A stretch of DNA of 64,000 nucleotides, from positions 1 to 64,000 of the forward strand of contig NZ_JBAMMY010000049.1 in assembly GCF_051233685.1 (NCBI RefSeq). Direction: 5' to 3'. The stretch comes from RPRI01 sp051233685 (GTDB lineage: Bacteria; Desulfobacterota; Desulfobacteria; Desulfobacterales; RPRI01). The notes beneath the pieces were generated by a model. It did no database searches, was not told the origin of the DNA, and saw only the letters and a list, made by a program, of their open reading frames with translations. Below, one piece after another: positions 16,397 through 24,695 of the stretch; within the stretch, counting starts at the first letter, position 1, and every line of letters begins with the position of its first letter. Both the position numbers and the translations under genes were made by a program.

Positions 16397-18487
16397 ATGG
16401 AAGAAACCATAGGGATAAAAACAGGCATGGCGTCAAACAGCGAAATATTATCGGCTGTAGGCGTAATAGCGGTTCTCCTGGTAATGATTATTCCGGTACC
16501 ACCGGTGCTTCTTGATTTTCTCCTGGCTATAAATATTACACTTGCTGTCACTATACTGCTTATTTCCATGTTCACTCTCACTCCTCTGGATTTTTCAATT
16601 TTTCCGACTTTACTTCTTCTGACAACTCTGTTCAGGCTCTCTTTGAATGTGGCTTCAACCCGTTTAATACTTCTGCATGGAAATGAAGGTGCAACAGCCG
16701 CCGGAAAAGTTATTATGTCGTTTGGAAACTTTGTTGTAGGCGGTAATTACGTGGTAGGCATGATTGTTTTTATTATACTGGTTATAGTTAACTTTGTTGT
16801 AATTACCAAGGGCGCTTCAAGAATCGCTGAAGTAGCAGCAAGATTTACGCTGGATGCGATGCCCGGCAAGCAGATGAGTATAGACGCTGATCTGAATGCC
16901 GGAATGATAGATGAAAAAGAGGCTAGAAAGCGTAGAACTGTGGTAGCAAGAGAAGCGGAATTTAACGGAGCAATGGATGGCGCCGCTAAGTTTGTCAGAG
17001 GTGACGCTATAGCCGGTATCATTATAACTCTGATCAATATAATAGCCGGGTTTATTATAGGTGTATTTCAAAAACAACTACCGATAATCGATGCCGCTCA
17101 ATATTACACCTTGTTGACGGTCGGCGATGGTCTGGTATCGCAAATTCCGGCGCTGCTTATATCTACTGCAGCCGGCATAGTACTCAGCAGATCCGGATCC
17201 AATGAAACAATGGGCAAGGAGTTCGGAAAGCAGTTTTTTGGGTATCATAAGGCAATTTATCTGTCTTCTGTTACGATATTTCTGTTCGGCCTTATACCCG
17301 GATTGCCGCATTTTTCTTTTATCATACTTTCTCTTATTATCGGGGGTTCCGTATATTTTCTGAGACAAAAAGTAATAGCATCCGAGAGTGAAAAGGCAAT
17401 GGAGAGCAAAAAGGAAGCGGTTGAAGCTTCTCCTGAAGTAGTTGAGCACCTGCTGCTTGTTGATATCCTGGAGCTTGAAGTAGGATATGGTCTTATTTCA
17501 CTGGTGGATAAAGAGCAGGGTGGCGAATTTCTCGATAAGGTTCGCTCTATTCGCCGCCAGTTTGCCGTTGAACTGGGAATTATAATGCAGCCGATCCACA
17601 TCAGAGATAATCTTCAGTTAAAATCTTCAGAATACCGGATTCTTCTGAAAGGAGTAAAAATTGCAGGCTCGGATCTAATGGTAAACCACTATCTTGCTAT
17701 GGATCCTGGCGATGCTACCAGAAAAATCGAAGGAATCGATACTTTTGAACCTTCCTTTAACCTGCCTGCTGTCTGGATTCCGAAAACGAAAAAAGAAGAA
17801 GCAAGCATAGCCGGCTATACGGTTGTTGATAATGTAACCATAATGGCTACTCATTTAACTGAGGTGCTCAGAAAGCATGCATGGGAACTTTTGGGCAGGC
17901 AGGAAGTACAAAATCTTTTGAACAATCTTAGCAAATCATATCCTAAAGTAGTTGAAGAGCTTGTGCCGAATCTTCTTTCGCTGGGTGGTGTGCAGAAGGT
18001 TTTACAAAATCTTTTAAAAGAACAAGTAGCCATAAAAGATATGTTGACCATTGTTGAAACACTTGCAGATTATGCAACTATCACAAAAGATCCGGAACTG
18101 CTGACTGAATATGTCCGGCATAAACTGGCCCGTTCCATCATCGGCCCTTATCTGGATGAGAATGGAGGTTTAAATCTTATTACGATGTCTCCCGATGTTG
18201 AAAACCTCCTTCTTAAAAATATTCAGAAAACGGAACACGGCTCATATCTTGCTGTTGATCCTGGTTTGGCTGGCCAGCTTCTGGATTCGATCAAAGAAGA
18301 ATCCGAAAAAGCGATGATACATTTTATGCAGCCGATTATTCTGACAAGTCCGGCTTTGCGAAGACATTTAAAAAAGATGGTGGAATATTTCGTTCCTTCA
18401 TTGAAAGTATTGTCACATAGCGAACTGTTAAGCGATATAAAATTCACTTCAATCGGAGAGGTAAGGTTAAACAGTGCAAATTCGTAA
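16397..18487 (+). CDS. flhA: Flagellar export apparatus protein FlhA
   Basis: FlhA is the largest export gate protein and docks chaperone-substrate complexes with its nine-fold cytoplasmic ring. The 696-residue protein has about eight N-terminal membrane helices. The FHIPEP-family signature region lies between them (FTLDAMPGKQMSIDADLNAGMID near 150-172), followed by the soluble C-terminal domain. The length is normal. The 3' end overlaps flhF by 14 bases, which indicates one transcript through flhF. Confidence 0.97.
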   Translation: MEETIGIKTGMASNSEILSAVGVIAVLLVMIIPVPPVLLDFLLAINITLAVTILLISMFTLTPLDFSIFPTLLLLTTLFRLSLNVASTRLILLHGNEGATAAGKVIMSFGNFVVGGNYVVGMIVFIILVIVNFVVITKGASRIAEVAARFTLDAMPGKQMSIDADLNAGMIDEKEARKRRTVVAREAEFNGAMDGAAKFVRGDAIAGIIITLINIIAGFIIGVFQKQLPIIDAAQYYTLLTVGDGLVSQIPALLISTAAGIVLSRSGSNETMGKEFGKQFFGYHKAIYLSSVTIFLFGLIPGLPHFSFIILSLIIGGSVYFLRQKVIASESEKAMESKKEAVEASPEVVEHLLLVDILELEVGYGLISLVDKEQGGEFLDKVRSIRRQFAVELGIIMQPIHIRDNLQLKSSEYRILLKGVKIAGSDLMVNHYLAMDPGDATRKIEGIDTFEPSFNLPAVWIPKTKKEEASIAGYTVVDNVTIMATHLTEVLRKHAWELLGRQEVQNLLNNLSKSYPKVVEELVPNLLSLGGVQKVLQNLLKEQVAIKDMLTIVETLADYATITKDPELLTEYVRHKLARSIIGPYLDENGGLNLITMSPDVENLLLKNIQKTEHGSYLAVDPGLAGQLLDSIKEESEKAMIHFMQPIILTSPALRRHLKKMVEYFVPSLKVLSHSELLSDIKFTSIGEVRLNSANS

Positions 18488-19529
18488 GTATAAAGCGAAG
18501 ACAATCGGCGATGCTGTCTCAATGGTTAAGAATGAACTGGGCCAGGATGCTGTTATTTTATCTTCCAAACAACTTAAGGAAAATGTGAGCGGCAATATAT
18601 TTGAAATATCTGCAATAGCCTCTAGTGCAGATATTATTAATACCTCTTCCGGTAGTTACGAAGACGTTAAATCCGAGCTTCTGAACATCAAGGAAATGAT
18701 TTATATCCTGAATCATTCCGAAGGTGCTGCTGATAAATTAATGATGAAACCTGAAACGCTGTCTATTTACGCAAAGCTGATCAGAAACGGCGTCAATGAA
18801 CATTATGCAAGAAAATTCCTCGAAAAAGGGGGAGCATTCAACAATGAAGGCCCGGATAATATAAAAGCAGTCAAAACAGATACGGTCAAGGCTATGATCG
18901 AACAAATCGAAATCTGCAAACCTTTCGAAAACACAAACGGCAAACAGATTATTACTGCTATGATCGGAACTACCGGAGTGGGTAAAACAACAACTATTGC
19001 AAAGCTTGCCGCGCAACTTACGCTAAAAAACAAAATAAAAGTAGGGTTAATTTCTATAGATAATTATCGTATAGGAGCAATAGAGCAACTTAAGACATAT
19101 GCTAATATTTTGGGTATTCCCTGTATGCCTGCATTCAACAGGAAAGATCTGGTAGCAGCAATAGGAAGGTTAAGTAATGTGGATGCAATCATAATTGATA
19201 CCGCCGGCCAGAGTCAATACGATGGAAAAAGAATTGAAGAGTTAAGGAATATAATTACTGACGATTTGAAAATAGAATCCCATTTACTTCTCAATGTCGC
19301 AACGGCGGAAGAGGAAATGAATAAGATAGCAATTAATTTCAGTCTGCTTGAATACAAGAGCTATATTTTTACAAAGCTGGATGAATCTGAAAAGTATGGA
19401 TCTGTTATAAATCAATTAATGAAGAAGCAGCTTCCTGTATCATATCTGACAACAGGACAAAATGTTCCTGATGATATTGAACATGCTTCGAAAAACAGGG
19501 TAGCAAAGCTGTTGTTTAATAAGAATTGA
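18474..19529 (+). CDS. flhF: Flagellar SRP-like GTPase FlhF
   Basis: FlhF is a signal-recognition-type GTPase that sets the place, often polar, of flagellar assembly. The 351-residue protein has the N-terminal basic B region, a helical N domain and a G domain with GTTGVGKTT at 165-173, DTAGQ near 244-248 and TKLDE near 305. It starts with GTG at 18474, inside the end of flhA, with GAGAGGTAAGG upstream. Together with the following flhG it suggests controlled flagellar number and position. Confidence 0.95.
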   Translation: MQIRKYKAKTIGDAVSMVKNELGQDAVILSSKQLKENVSGNIFEISAIASSADIINTSSGSYEDVKSELLNIKEMIYILNHSEGAADKLMMKPETLSIYAKLIRNGVNEHYARKFLEKGGAFNNEGPDNIKAVKTDTVKAMIEQIEICKPFENTNGKQIITAMIGTTGVGKTTTIAKLAAQLTLKNKIKVGLISIDNYRIGAIEQLKTYANILGIPCMPAFNRKDLVAAIGRLSNVDAIIIDTAGQSQYDGKRIEELRNIITDDLKIESHLLLNVATAEEEMNKIAINFSLLEYKSYIFTKLDESEKYGSVINQLMKKQLPVSYLTTGQNVPDDIEHASKNRVAKLLFNKN

Positions 19530-19630
19530 TGGCCTTTTAAAAAGTCCGTCAGCAGGCTGAGAGCCGGAATATAATTATCTCAGAAGTAAGGAAGATAATG
19601 AAATATATAAATTGACTGGAGCATACTTTA

Positions 19631-20557
19631 ATGGATCAGGCAACAAATTTGAGACAAATGGTTGAAATCGAATCTCAAAATATTATCAAACAAAAAAGAA
19701 CCGGGGCTGTTGAACCGAATATCAAAGCCAAAGGACCCAGAGTAATTGCTTTCGCCAGCGGAAAAGGTGGTGTCGGTAAAACCAATATAGTTGTTAATCT
19801 TGCGATTGCGTTCAGGAGACTTGGCAACCGTGTTTTGATTTTTGATGCAGATCTTGGTTTGGCGAATATAGATATTATTTTTGGTCTCAATCCGAAATAC
19901 AATATCGAAAACATTATAAACGGAGAGAAGGAACTCTCTCAGGTTATTTTTAAAGGCCCTGAAGGTGTGGATATTATACCGGCAAGTTCTGGCGTTCAGG
20001 AATTGACTCAGCTGACCGAAGGCCAGAAGATGAATCTTTTGAATGAGTTTGATATGCTAAACCGCGTGTATGATTTGCTGCTTGTTGATACTGGTGCAGG
20101 AGTATCATCAAATGTTATATATTTCAATCTTGCTGCTGAAGAAAGAATAATTGTTGTAACTCCTGAACCAACATCCGTAACCGATGCATATGCGCTCATA
20201 AAAATATTATATTTCAAATACGGAATTAAAAGTTTTTATCTTTTACTTAATATGGTGAATGACGAAAAGGAAGCAAAATCCGTTTATGGCAAGTTCACAA
20301 AAGTTGTGGATAAATTTATGGGGGGGATTTCTATTGAATATGCAGGTTTTATTCCCAGGGACAATCTTCTGAGGGAAGCTGTAGCACGCAGAAAACCGGT
20401 TATGCTCGCTTATCCGGACTCCTCATCTTGCAAATGTTTTAAGTTGGTGGCCGACTATCTGTCAAAAAGGGAAAACAACGCCCAGATTGACGGTAATATT
20501 AAATTTTTCTGGAAACGACTAATAGCCGGGGTAACAGATGCTGACAATAAGTGCTGA
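19631..20557 (+). CDS. flhG: Flagellar number regulator FlhG (FleN/MinD-like ATPase)
   Basis: FlhG is a MinD-type ATPase that limits flagellar number, acting on FlhF and on FleQ-type activators. The 308-residue protein has the deviant Walker A ASGKGGVGKTN near 42-52 and a short N-terminal Gln/Arg helix (QATNLRQMVE) of the kind that stimulates FlhF GTPase. LVDTGAGVSSN near 153-163 is the switch region. A GGAG lies 11 bases before the ATG. It overlaps fliA by 20 bases. Confidence 0.94.
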   Translation: MDQATNLRQMVEIESQNIIKQKRTGAVEPNIKAKGPRVIAFASGKGGVGKTNIVVNLAIAFRRLGNRVLIFDADLGLANIDIIFGLNPKYNIENIINGEKELSQVIFKGPEGVDIIPASSGVQELTQLTEGQKMNLLNEFDMLNRVYDLLLVDTGAGVSSNVIYFNLAAEERIIVVTPEPTSVTDAYALIKILYFKYGIKSFYLLLNMVNDEKEAKSVYGKFTKVVDKFMGGISIEYAGFIPRDNLLREAVARRKPVMLAYPDSSSCKCFKLVADYLSKRENNAQIDGNIKFFWKRLIAGVTDADNKC

Positions 20558-21305
20558 AATAAATAGATATGTAGAAACTTCCCAGCTTAGCTTTGAAGAA
20601 GAAAAGGAAAACTACAGAGAAGAACTCATACTGAAATATGCACCGCTGGTAAAATATATTTCCGACAGGCTGGCGAATAGGATGCCATCGCATATTTCAA
20701 GGGATGACTTGAACAGTGCCGGAATAATAGGCTTGTTTGATGCTATAGAAAATTTTGATTCAAGCAGGGGTATCAAGTTTGAAACCTATGCATCATACAG
20801 GATAAGAGGTGCTATTTTAGATGAAATGAGAAAGCTGGACTGGATACCAAGATCTGTAAGAAAAGATATTCAGAAAGTTGAGACGGCTGTGACAGCTGCT
20901 CAGACAAAACTGGGCCGGACTCCTGAGGATCATGAGATTGCAGAAGAACTTGGAGTCAATCTTGAAGATTTTTACAAAATAATAGACAGAACCCATAATG
21001 TTAACCTTTTGAGCCTTGATGAACCGGCTCTTGGCACCTCGGTTACAACTGTTAACAGATTGGAATCGGATAATCCCTCTCCTCTGGACAAAGTCAAAAA
21101 AAGTGAAATCGAAAAAGTAATTGCAAGCGCTTTAGCTAATCTGCCCGAAAAAGTGCAAATGGTTATCTCTTTGTATTATTATGACGAGATGACTTTAAAG
21201 GAAATTGCAGAAATAATGGGATTGACTGAATCACGTATATCCCAGATACATTCCAAAGCAATCATTATACTAAGGTCGAAGCTTAAGGCATATTTTGAAG
21301 GTTAA
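20538..21305 (+). CDS. fliA: RNA polymerase sigma factor FliA (sigma-28/WhiG family)
   Basis: FliA directs RNA polymerase to late flagellar promoters. The 255-residue protein has sigma regions 2 (SAGIIGLFDAIENFDSSRGIKFETYASYRIRGAILDEMR, about 58-97), 3 and 4 (MTLKEIAEIMGLTESRISQIHSKAI near the C-terminus). The IRGAI/DEMRKLDW signature is typical of FliA/WhiG sigma factors. It is translationally linked with flhG. A FliA-type promoter candidate is seen before flgN at 29119-29146. An anti-sigma FlgM was not recognised in the window. Confidence 0.95.
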   Translation: MLTISAEINRYVETSQLSFEEEKENYREELILKYAPLVKYISDRLANRMPSHISRDDLNSAGIIGLFDAIENFDSSRGIKFETYASYRIRGAILDEMRKLDWIPRSVRKDIQKVETAVTAAQTKLGRTPEDHEIAEELGVNLEDFYKIIDRTHNVNLLSLDEPALGTSVTTVNRLESDNPSPLDKVKKSEIEKVIASALANLPEKVQMVISLYYYDEMTLKEIAEIMGLTESRISQIHSKAIIILRSKLKAYFEG

Positions 21306-21307
21306 GA

Positions 21308-22060
21308 ATGGATCCGAATAAAACTGATATTGACGATGAACAATTCGCAGGAAACGAGCTTGACGAACCTGAAAGTAATTTGCAATTTAACGGAGATGAG
21401 CTTGATGACCAGTTCAGCGGAAATGAGCTTGATAACCCGGGAAGTGATGTCCGGTTCAAAGGTAACGAACTTGACGAATCTGACAGCGATAAGCGGCTGG
21501 CAAGCAAAGAATCTGACAGGCCGGATAGTATAATTGAAGGAGAAACAGTACATGTCGATTCACCCGAAAGCAGGAAAAATACGGTCATAGTTGATAAAAA
21601 AGAATGCTATGCCGGCAAAAAAAAATTTACGGTTGTTCATAAGATATCAGGCATAGTTATCCTTTTGTGTCTTCTGTTATCAGTTGTATATTTTTTTATC
21701 TTAAGACAACCTGAAGCCGGTAGTCCGCTGATAAAGGCAACAAAAATTACTGCTAAAATCGAAAAACAGGCATTAGTATTCGAGCCGTTTATAGTTCCCT
21801 GTGAAGGCAGCAAGTATTACACATACATGCTGATTGATATTTCTTTTGATGCTTCAGGGAAAAATATACAAACGGAAATAACAGAGAAACAAAATGAGAT
21901 CAGAAAAATAATATACGATATATTATTAAAAAAGATTGAAGGTGCGGATTCGATTCCAGCAGCGGTTGATTTGAAAAATGACATAAAATCCGGGATTAAT
22001 GCAGTTCTTGAAAATGGTAAAATTCATGAAGTATTTATTACTAAATATCACGCTGTTTGA
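21308..22060 (+). CDS. FliL-like membrane protein with acidic repeat N-terminus
   Basis: This 250-residue protein begins with an acidic region (about 1-70) holding four imperfect repeats built on (Q/R)F(x)G(N/D)ELD. A basic segment and one membrane helix (about 113-136) follow, then a periplasmic domain. The C-terminus (IRKIIYDILLKK...DLKNDIKSGINAVLENGKIHEVFITKYHAV) parallels the end of the true FliL in this window in length and residue pattern. I infer a second, diverged FliL-like protein. It starts 2 bases after fliA. The repeats could bind a partner in the cytoplasm, but nothing shows which. Confidence 0.7.
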   Translation: MDPNKTDIDDEQFAGNELDEPESNLQFNGDELDDQFSGNELDNPGSDVRFKGNELDESDSDKRLASKESDRPDSIIEGETVHVDSPESRKNTVIVDKKECYAGKKKFTVVHKISGIVILLCLLLSVVYFFILRQPEAGSPLIKATKITAKIEKQALVFEPFIVPCEGSKYYTYMLIDISFDASGKNIQTEITEKQNEIRKIIYDILLKKIEGADSIPAAVDLKNDIKSGINAVLENGKIHEVFITKYHAV

Positions 22061-22120
22061 TAATTGAAACCATTCATGGAGTCAGTCATATATTTTAACA
22101 CTTAATGGGTAAATAATAAA

Positions 22121-22426
22121 ATGAGCAGCTCTTCAAATATCAATATAGTCTTAAGCCAGAGCACTGCTATTAAGGAAATACACAATGTCACTAAGCAGAG
22201 TCTGGAATTAAATCAGCAGTATGTTACCCAACACGCGGAAATCAGGAAAAAAGAAGACAAGGAAAAGGTTGTTGAATCTAATGCCGGCAGTCATGTGGAA
22301 ATCGGAAATGAAAATGAAAGAAGTAAAATGGCAAGGCAAAACAGGGAACAAACAGATTCTTCAGAAGATACCGATGAAAACGAATCCATGCCTTCCGGTG
22401 ATCATATTATAGATATTACGGTGTAA
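22121..22426 (+). CDS. Small hydrophilic hypothetical protein in the flagellar operon
   Basis: I do not recognise this 101-residue protein. It is polar, with a Gln-rich helical N-terminal half (about 5-45) and an acidic Ser/Asp/Glu-rich tail ending in HIIDITV. No membrane segment or known motif is present. It lies 60 bases after the FliL-like gene and 2 bases before the next one, so it belongs to the same run. A secreted flagellar substrate or small chaperone is possible but unproven. Confidence 0.65.
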   Translation: MSSSSNINIVLSQSTAIKEIHNVTKQSLELNQQYVTQHAEIRKKEDKEKVVESNAGSHVEIGNENERSKMARQNREQTDSSEDTDENESMPSGDHIIDITV

Positions 22427-22428
22427 AT

Positions 22429-22908
22429 ATGTCAATTTTTGATATTAAGCATTTAATTATACTCCTGATAAGCATTGATATCTTCATGATATTCACATGC
22501 ATATACCTGATCAGAAAAATAAGAATGATGCCGAAAGCGGATAGATTTGAAGAAGGTATAAAGATTTTTGAATCTTTGCTGACTGATGCGGACCAGATAA
22601 GCGGATATTTCAGTAAAGAAGTCAAGGCAAAATACGACATGATCAAAAAGATAAACGAACAACTGGACGGACGTATAGACAGCATTAATATGCTTTTAAA
22701 CAGAGCTGATATAATTCTTTCCTGTAATGATAAGAAAGACTCTCAGGGCGGTCAGTCCGCAAAGTCGATTACTGTCAAGCAAAAAGAGATTATCGAACTG
22801 AATATTAAAGGCTGTAATGTGGAAGAAATTGCAAACAGGCTTTCGATTCCAAAAGGCGAAGTTAAATTGATTCTTGACCTATATAAAAACCAACCGGATA
22901 TAACATAG
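22429..22908 (+). CDS. DUF2802-type membrane-anchored protein
   Basis: This 159-residue protein has an N-terminal membrane segment (about 7-28) and a charged helical middle. Its C-terminal helix-turn-helix-like stretch is VKQKEIIELNIKGCNVEEIANRLSIPKGEVKLILDLY. That C-terminal pattern resembles DUF2802, a family often found in flagellar operons without an assigned role. It starts 2 bases after the previous gene. The HTH-like part faces the cytoplasm if the N-terminus is the anchor. Function unknown. Confidence 0.65.
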   Translation: MSIFDIKHLIILLISIDIFMIFTCIYLIRKIRMMPKADRFEEGIKIFESLLTDADQISGYFSKEVKAKYDMIKKINEQLDGRIDSINMLLNRADIILSCNDKKDSQGGQSAKSITVKQKEIIELNIKGCNVEEIANRLSIPKGEVKLILDLYKNQPDIT

Positions 22909-22920
22909 CCGAAATCTATT

Positions 22921-23997
22921 ATGATCGAACTTAATAATCTGATTAATTCCAAAGCCATGATCCATGACTCGGATTCAGGACGTTTGGCAAGTCCAGCCAA
23001 CTTTGCTGAAAATGAAATCATTAAAGGAAGAGTTTTTAAAATTCTTGATCCGGAAACTGCGATTATCAGTATTAAAGGACAAAATTTTAGCGCAAAGACT
23101 CTGCTTCCATTGAAAATTGGGGCGGATTTGATTTTTACAGTTGTGAAATCATCGCCGGTACCGGTTTTAAGATCGCTTGGCCTTCAATTAATAAAACCTG
23201 AACCTGCAAATATTTCAACCATACTATCTGCTATAAAAGATAATTTATGGAAGACTGTATTTGAAAAAATTGCAGCCGTCAAAGATATGGCGCCATTAAA
23301 GATGTCATATAGCCAAATTATAGAAAATCTGCCGAAAAAACTATTTGAATCCGGTAATGTCGAGTATTTAAAGGAAATTATTGATCGTTCCGGTTTGTTT
23401 TTTGAGGCAAAACTAAAAATGGCTATAGAGAAAAATCCACCGGAAGCCAAACAAATAAGCCAGATCTTAAAAAATGATATAAAAGGATTGCTTGCAGATT
23501 TTATTTCAAAAACAGATGATGGTGAGACCAAACAATTACTTTCTGTTATAAAGAATCTGCAGATGCTTGATGTATCCGGTCTTGACCAGGAAAAAAAGAT
23601 ATTTATTCCCTTGCCTCTCCTATTTCCTGATGGGCATTTTTGTATTGCTCAATTACTGATCCAATTACCAGTGATATCAAAGGATGCTCCTGAAGAATCT
23701 GCGGAAGATAAAGCCCCCCTGAAGGTATCCTTATTACTTGATTTGTCGGGCATTGGTCCGATCCGGGCGGATTTTACTTTAAAAGACAAAATGGTGTACG
23801 GGGTTTTTATAGCTGTTACCGCCGATACTGTCGAATTATTAGAAGACGGCATAAAATATTTTGCAAAGAATCTTGAGAAGATAGGATTTTCAGTACGGCA
23901 TATTGAATGCCGGCTTAAAGAACCCGAAGTTGTCACAGAGCCACTTATACTGGATATAATTCAAACCACAGAAAACAATATCAACCTTGTAGGATAG
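22921..23997 (+). CDS. FliK-like protein (second hook-length-control type protein)
   Basis: This 358-residue protein has a small beta-rich N-terminal part (about 30-75, KGRVFKILDPETAIISIKGQNFSAKT), a helical middle and a C-terminal region with the general layout of the FliK C-terminal domain (DLSGIGPIRADFTLKDKMVYGVFIA, then LEKIGFSVRHIECRL). The next gene encodes an FlhB C-terminal-like protein. The same pairing (FliK-like plus FlhB-C-like) is known as ylqG-ylqH in Bacillus. This supports the call although similarity is weak. It is distinct from the true fliK at 5006. Confidence 0.6.
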   Translation: MIELNNLINSKAMIHDSDSGRLASPANFAENEIIKGRVFKILDPETAIISIKGQNFSAKTLLPLKIGADLIFTVVKSSPVPVLRSLGLQLIKPEPANISTILSAIKDNLWKTVFEKIAAVKDMAPLKMSYSQIIENLPKKLFESGNVEYLKEIIDRSGLFFEAKLKMAIEKNPPEAKQISQILKNDIKGLLADFISKTDDGETKQLLSVIKNLQMLDVSGLDQEKKIFIPLPLLFPDGHFCIAQLLIQLPVISKDAPEESAEDKAPLKVSLLLDLSGIGPIRADFTLKDKMVYGVFIAVTADTVELLEDGIKYFAKNLEKIGFSVRHIECRLKEPEVVTEPLILDIIQTTENNINLVG

Positions 23998-24049
23998 ATG
24001 TTATATAAAAAGCTCCTTTCTGCTTTGTTGCCCAAAAGGATAACAATAG

Positions 24050-24328
24050 ATGACTTTAAAAAATGAATTAAATAAGGCAGTCGCATTAAGATATGTTCCG
24101 GAGCGCGAGCAAGCACCACGAGTTATAGCAACAGGTAAGGGAAAGCTTGCGGAAAAGATTATTCAGGTTGCCAAAGAACATAATATTCATATTCACAGTG
24201 ATCCTGATTTGGTTGAAATGTTATCGCAGCTTAAACCCGATCAGGAGATTCCGTCTGATCTATATAAGGTTGTCGCAGAAATACTTGTTTTCGTCTATTC
24301 CTTAAACGGAAAAAAAATGTCCCGGTAG
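24050..24328 (+). CDS. FlhB C-terminal-domain homologue (FhlB/YlqH type)
   Basis: This 92-residue protein matches only the cytoplasmic C-terminal domain of FlhB. It has AVALRYVPEREQAPRVIATGKGKLAEKIIQVAKEHNI, then DPDLVEMLSQL and IPSDLYKVVAEILVFVY, aligning with the end of the FlhB at 15289. The NPTH autocleavage motif is absent because the protein begins after it. AAAAGGATAAC precedes the ATG. Such stand-alone proteins can replace the cleaved FlhB C-domain in some bacteria; a role in export switching is inferred. Confidence 0.85.
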   Translation: MTLKNELNKAVALRYVPEREQAPRVIATGKGKLAEKIIQVAKEHNIHIHSDPDLVEMLSQLKPDQEIPSDLYKVVAEILVFVYSLNGKKMSR

Positions 24329-24582
24329 GAAAAATATTCCCCCCTTATCAGTGTTGCCTGTTAATTCAGATCATATTTCATTAACTTTTTCTGCCCGTGC
24401 TTTTTGATTTTAATTTATTTAAAAAAGCAGATTTAAGACCAAAAAATATGCCTTTTTATTATATTGTAAAACTATCTTATATAATTCATGATTTCGGTTC
24501 CATGAATTATACGCCCATCTTGACCCAACCTGGCTTAAACATCTTTAAAACGGCTTTTTATACATTAAGATTAATCATTATC
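24329..24582. other. AT-rich intergenic region before the flgF promoter
   Basis: These 254 bases separate the FlhB-C-like gene from the flgF sigma-54 promoter. A 68-codon ORF (24397-24603) lacks a ribosome binding site and runs through the promoter, so I do not call it. No clear terminator follows the FlhB-C-like gene. Activator binding sites for the sigma-54 promoter would be expected here but I could not identify one. Confidence 0.4.
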
Positions 24583-24598
24583 TGGCACCGATATTGCT
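24583..24598 (+). promoter_or_regulatory. Sigma-54 (-24/-12) promoter of the flgF-flgJ operon
   Basis: TGGCACCGATATTGCT is nearly ideal: TGGCAC, a 4-base spacer region and TTGCT with exact GG-to-GC spacing. The predicted start is near 24610 and the flgF ATG is at 24696. The leader of about 86 bases holds a perfect 10-bp hairpin (24640-24666). Confidence 0.85.
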
Positions 24599-24639
24599 TT
24601 TAGTATTTATCAAATTCTGTTCGGAAGCAGGGTTAAATC

Positions 24640-24666
24640 ATAAAAAGCCGTTAATAGGCTTTTTAT
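24640..24666 (+). promoter_or_regulatory. Hairpin in the flgF leader
   Basis: ATAAAAAGCC (24640-24649) and GGCTTTTTAT (24657-24666) form a perfect 10-bp stem around a 7-base loop. The right arm is U-rich, as in short bidirectional terminators. It lies downstream of the sigma-54 promoter and 29 bases before flgF, so it may attenuate or stabilise the leader. Confidence 0.5.
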
Positions 24667-24695
24667 CAGTGGAACAAATAGAAACGAGGTGAAAA

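Noticed and set aside
21330..21533. ORF in the +1 frame of the FliL-like gene with repeated segments
   Set aside because: It is a shadow of the acidic ELD repeats in the real frame.
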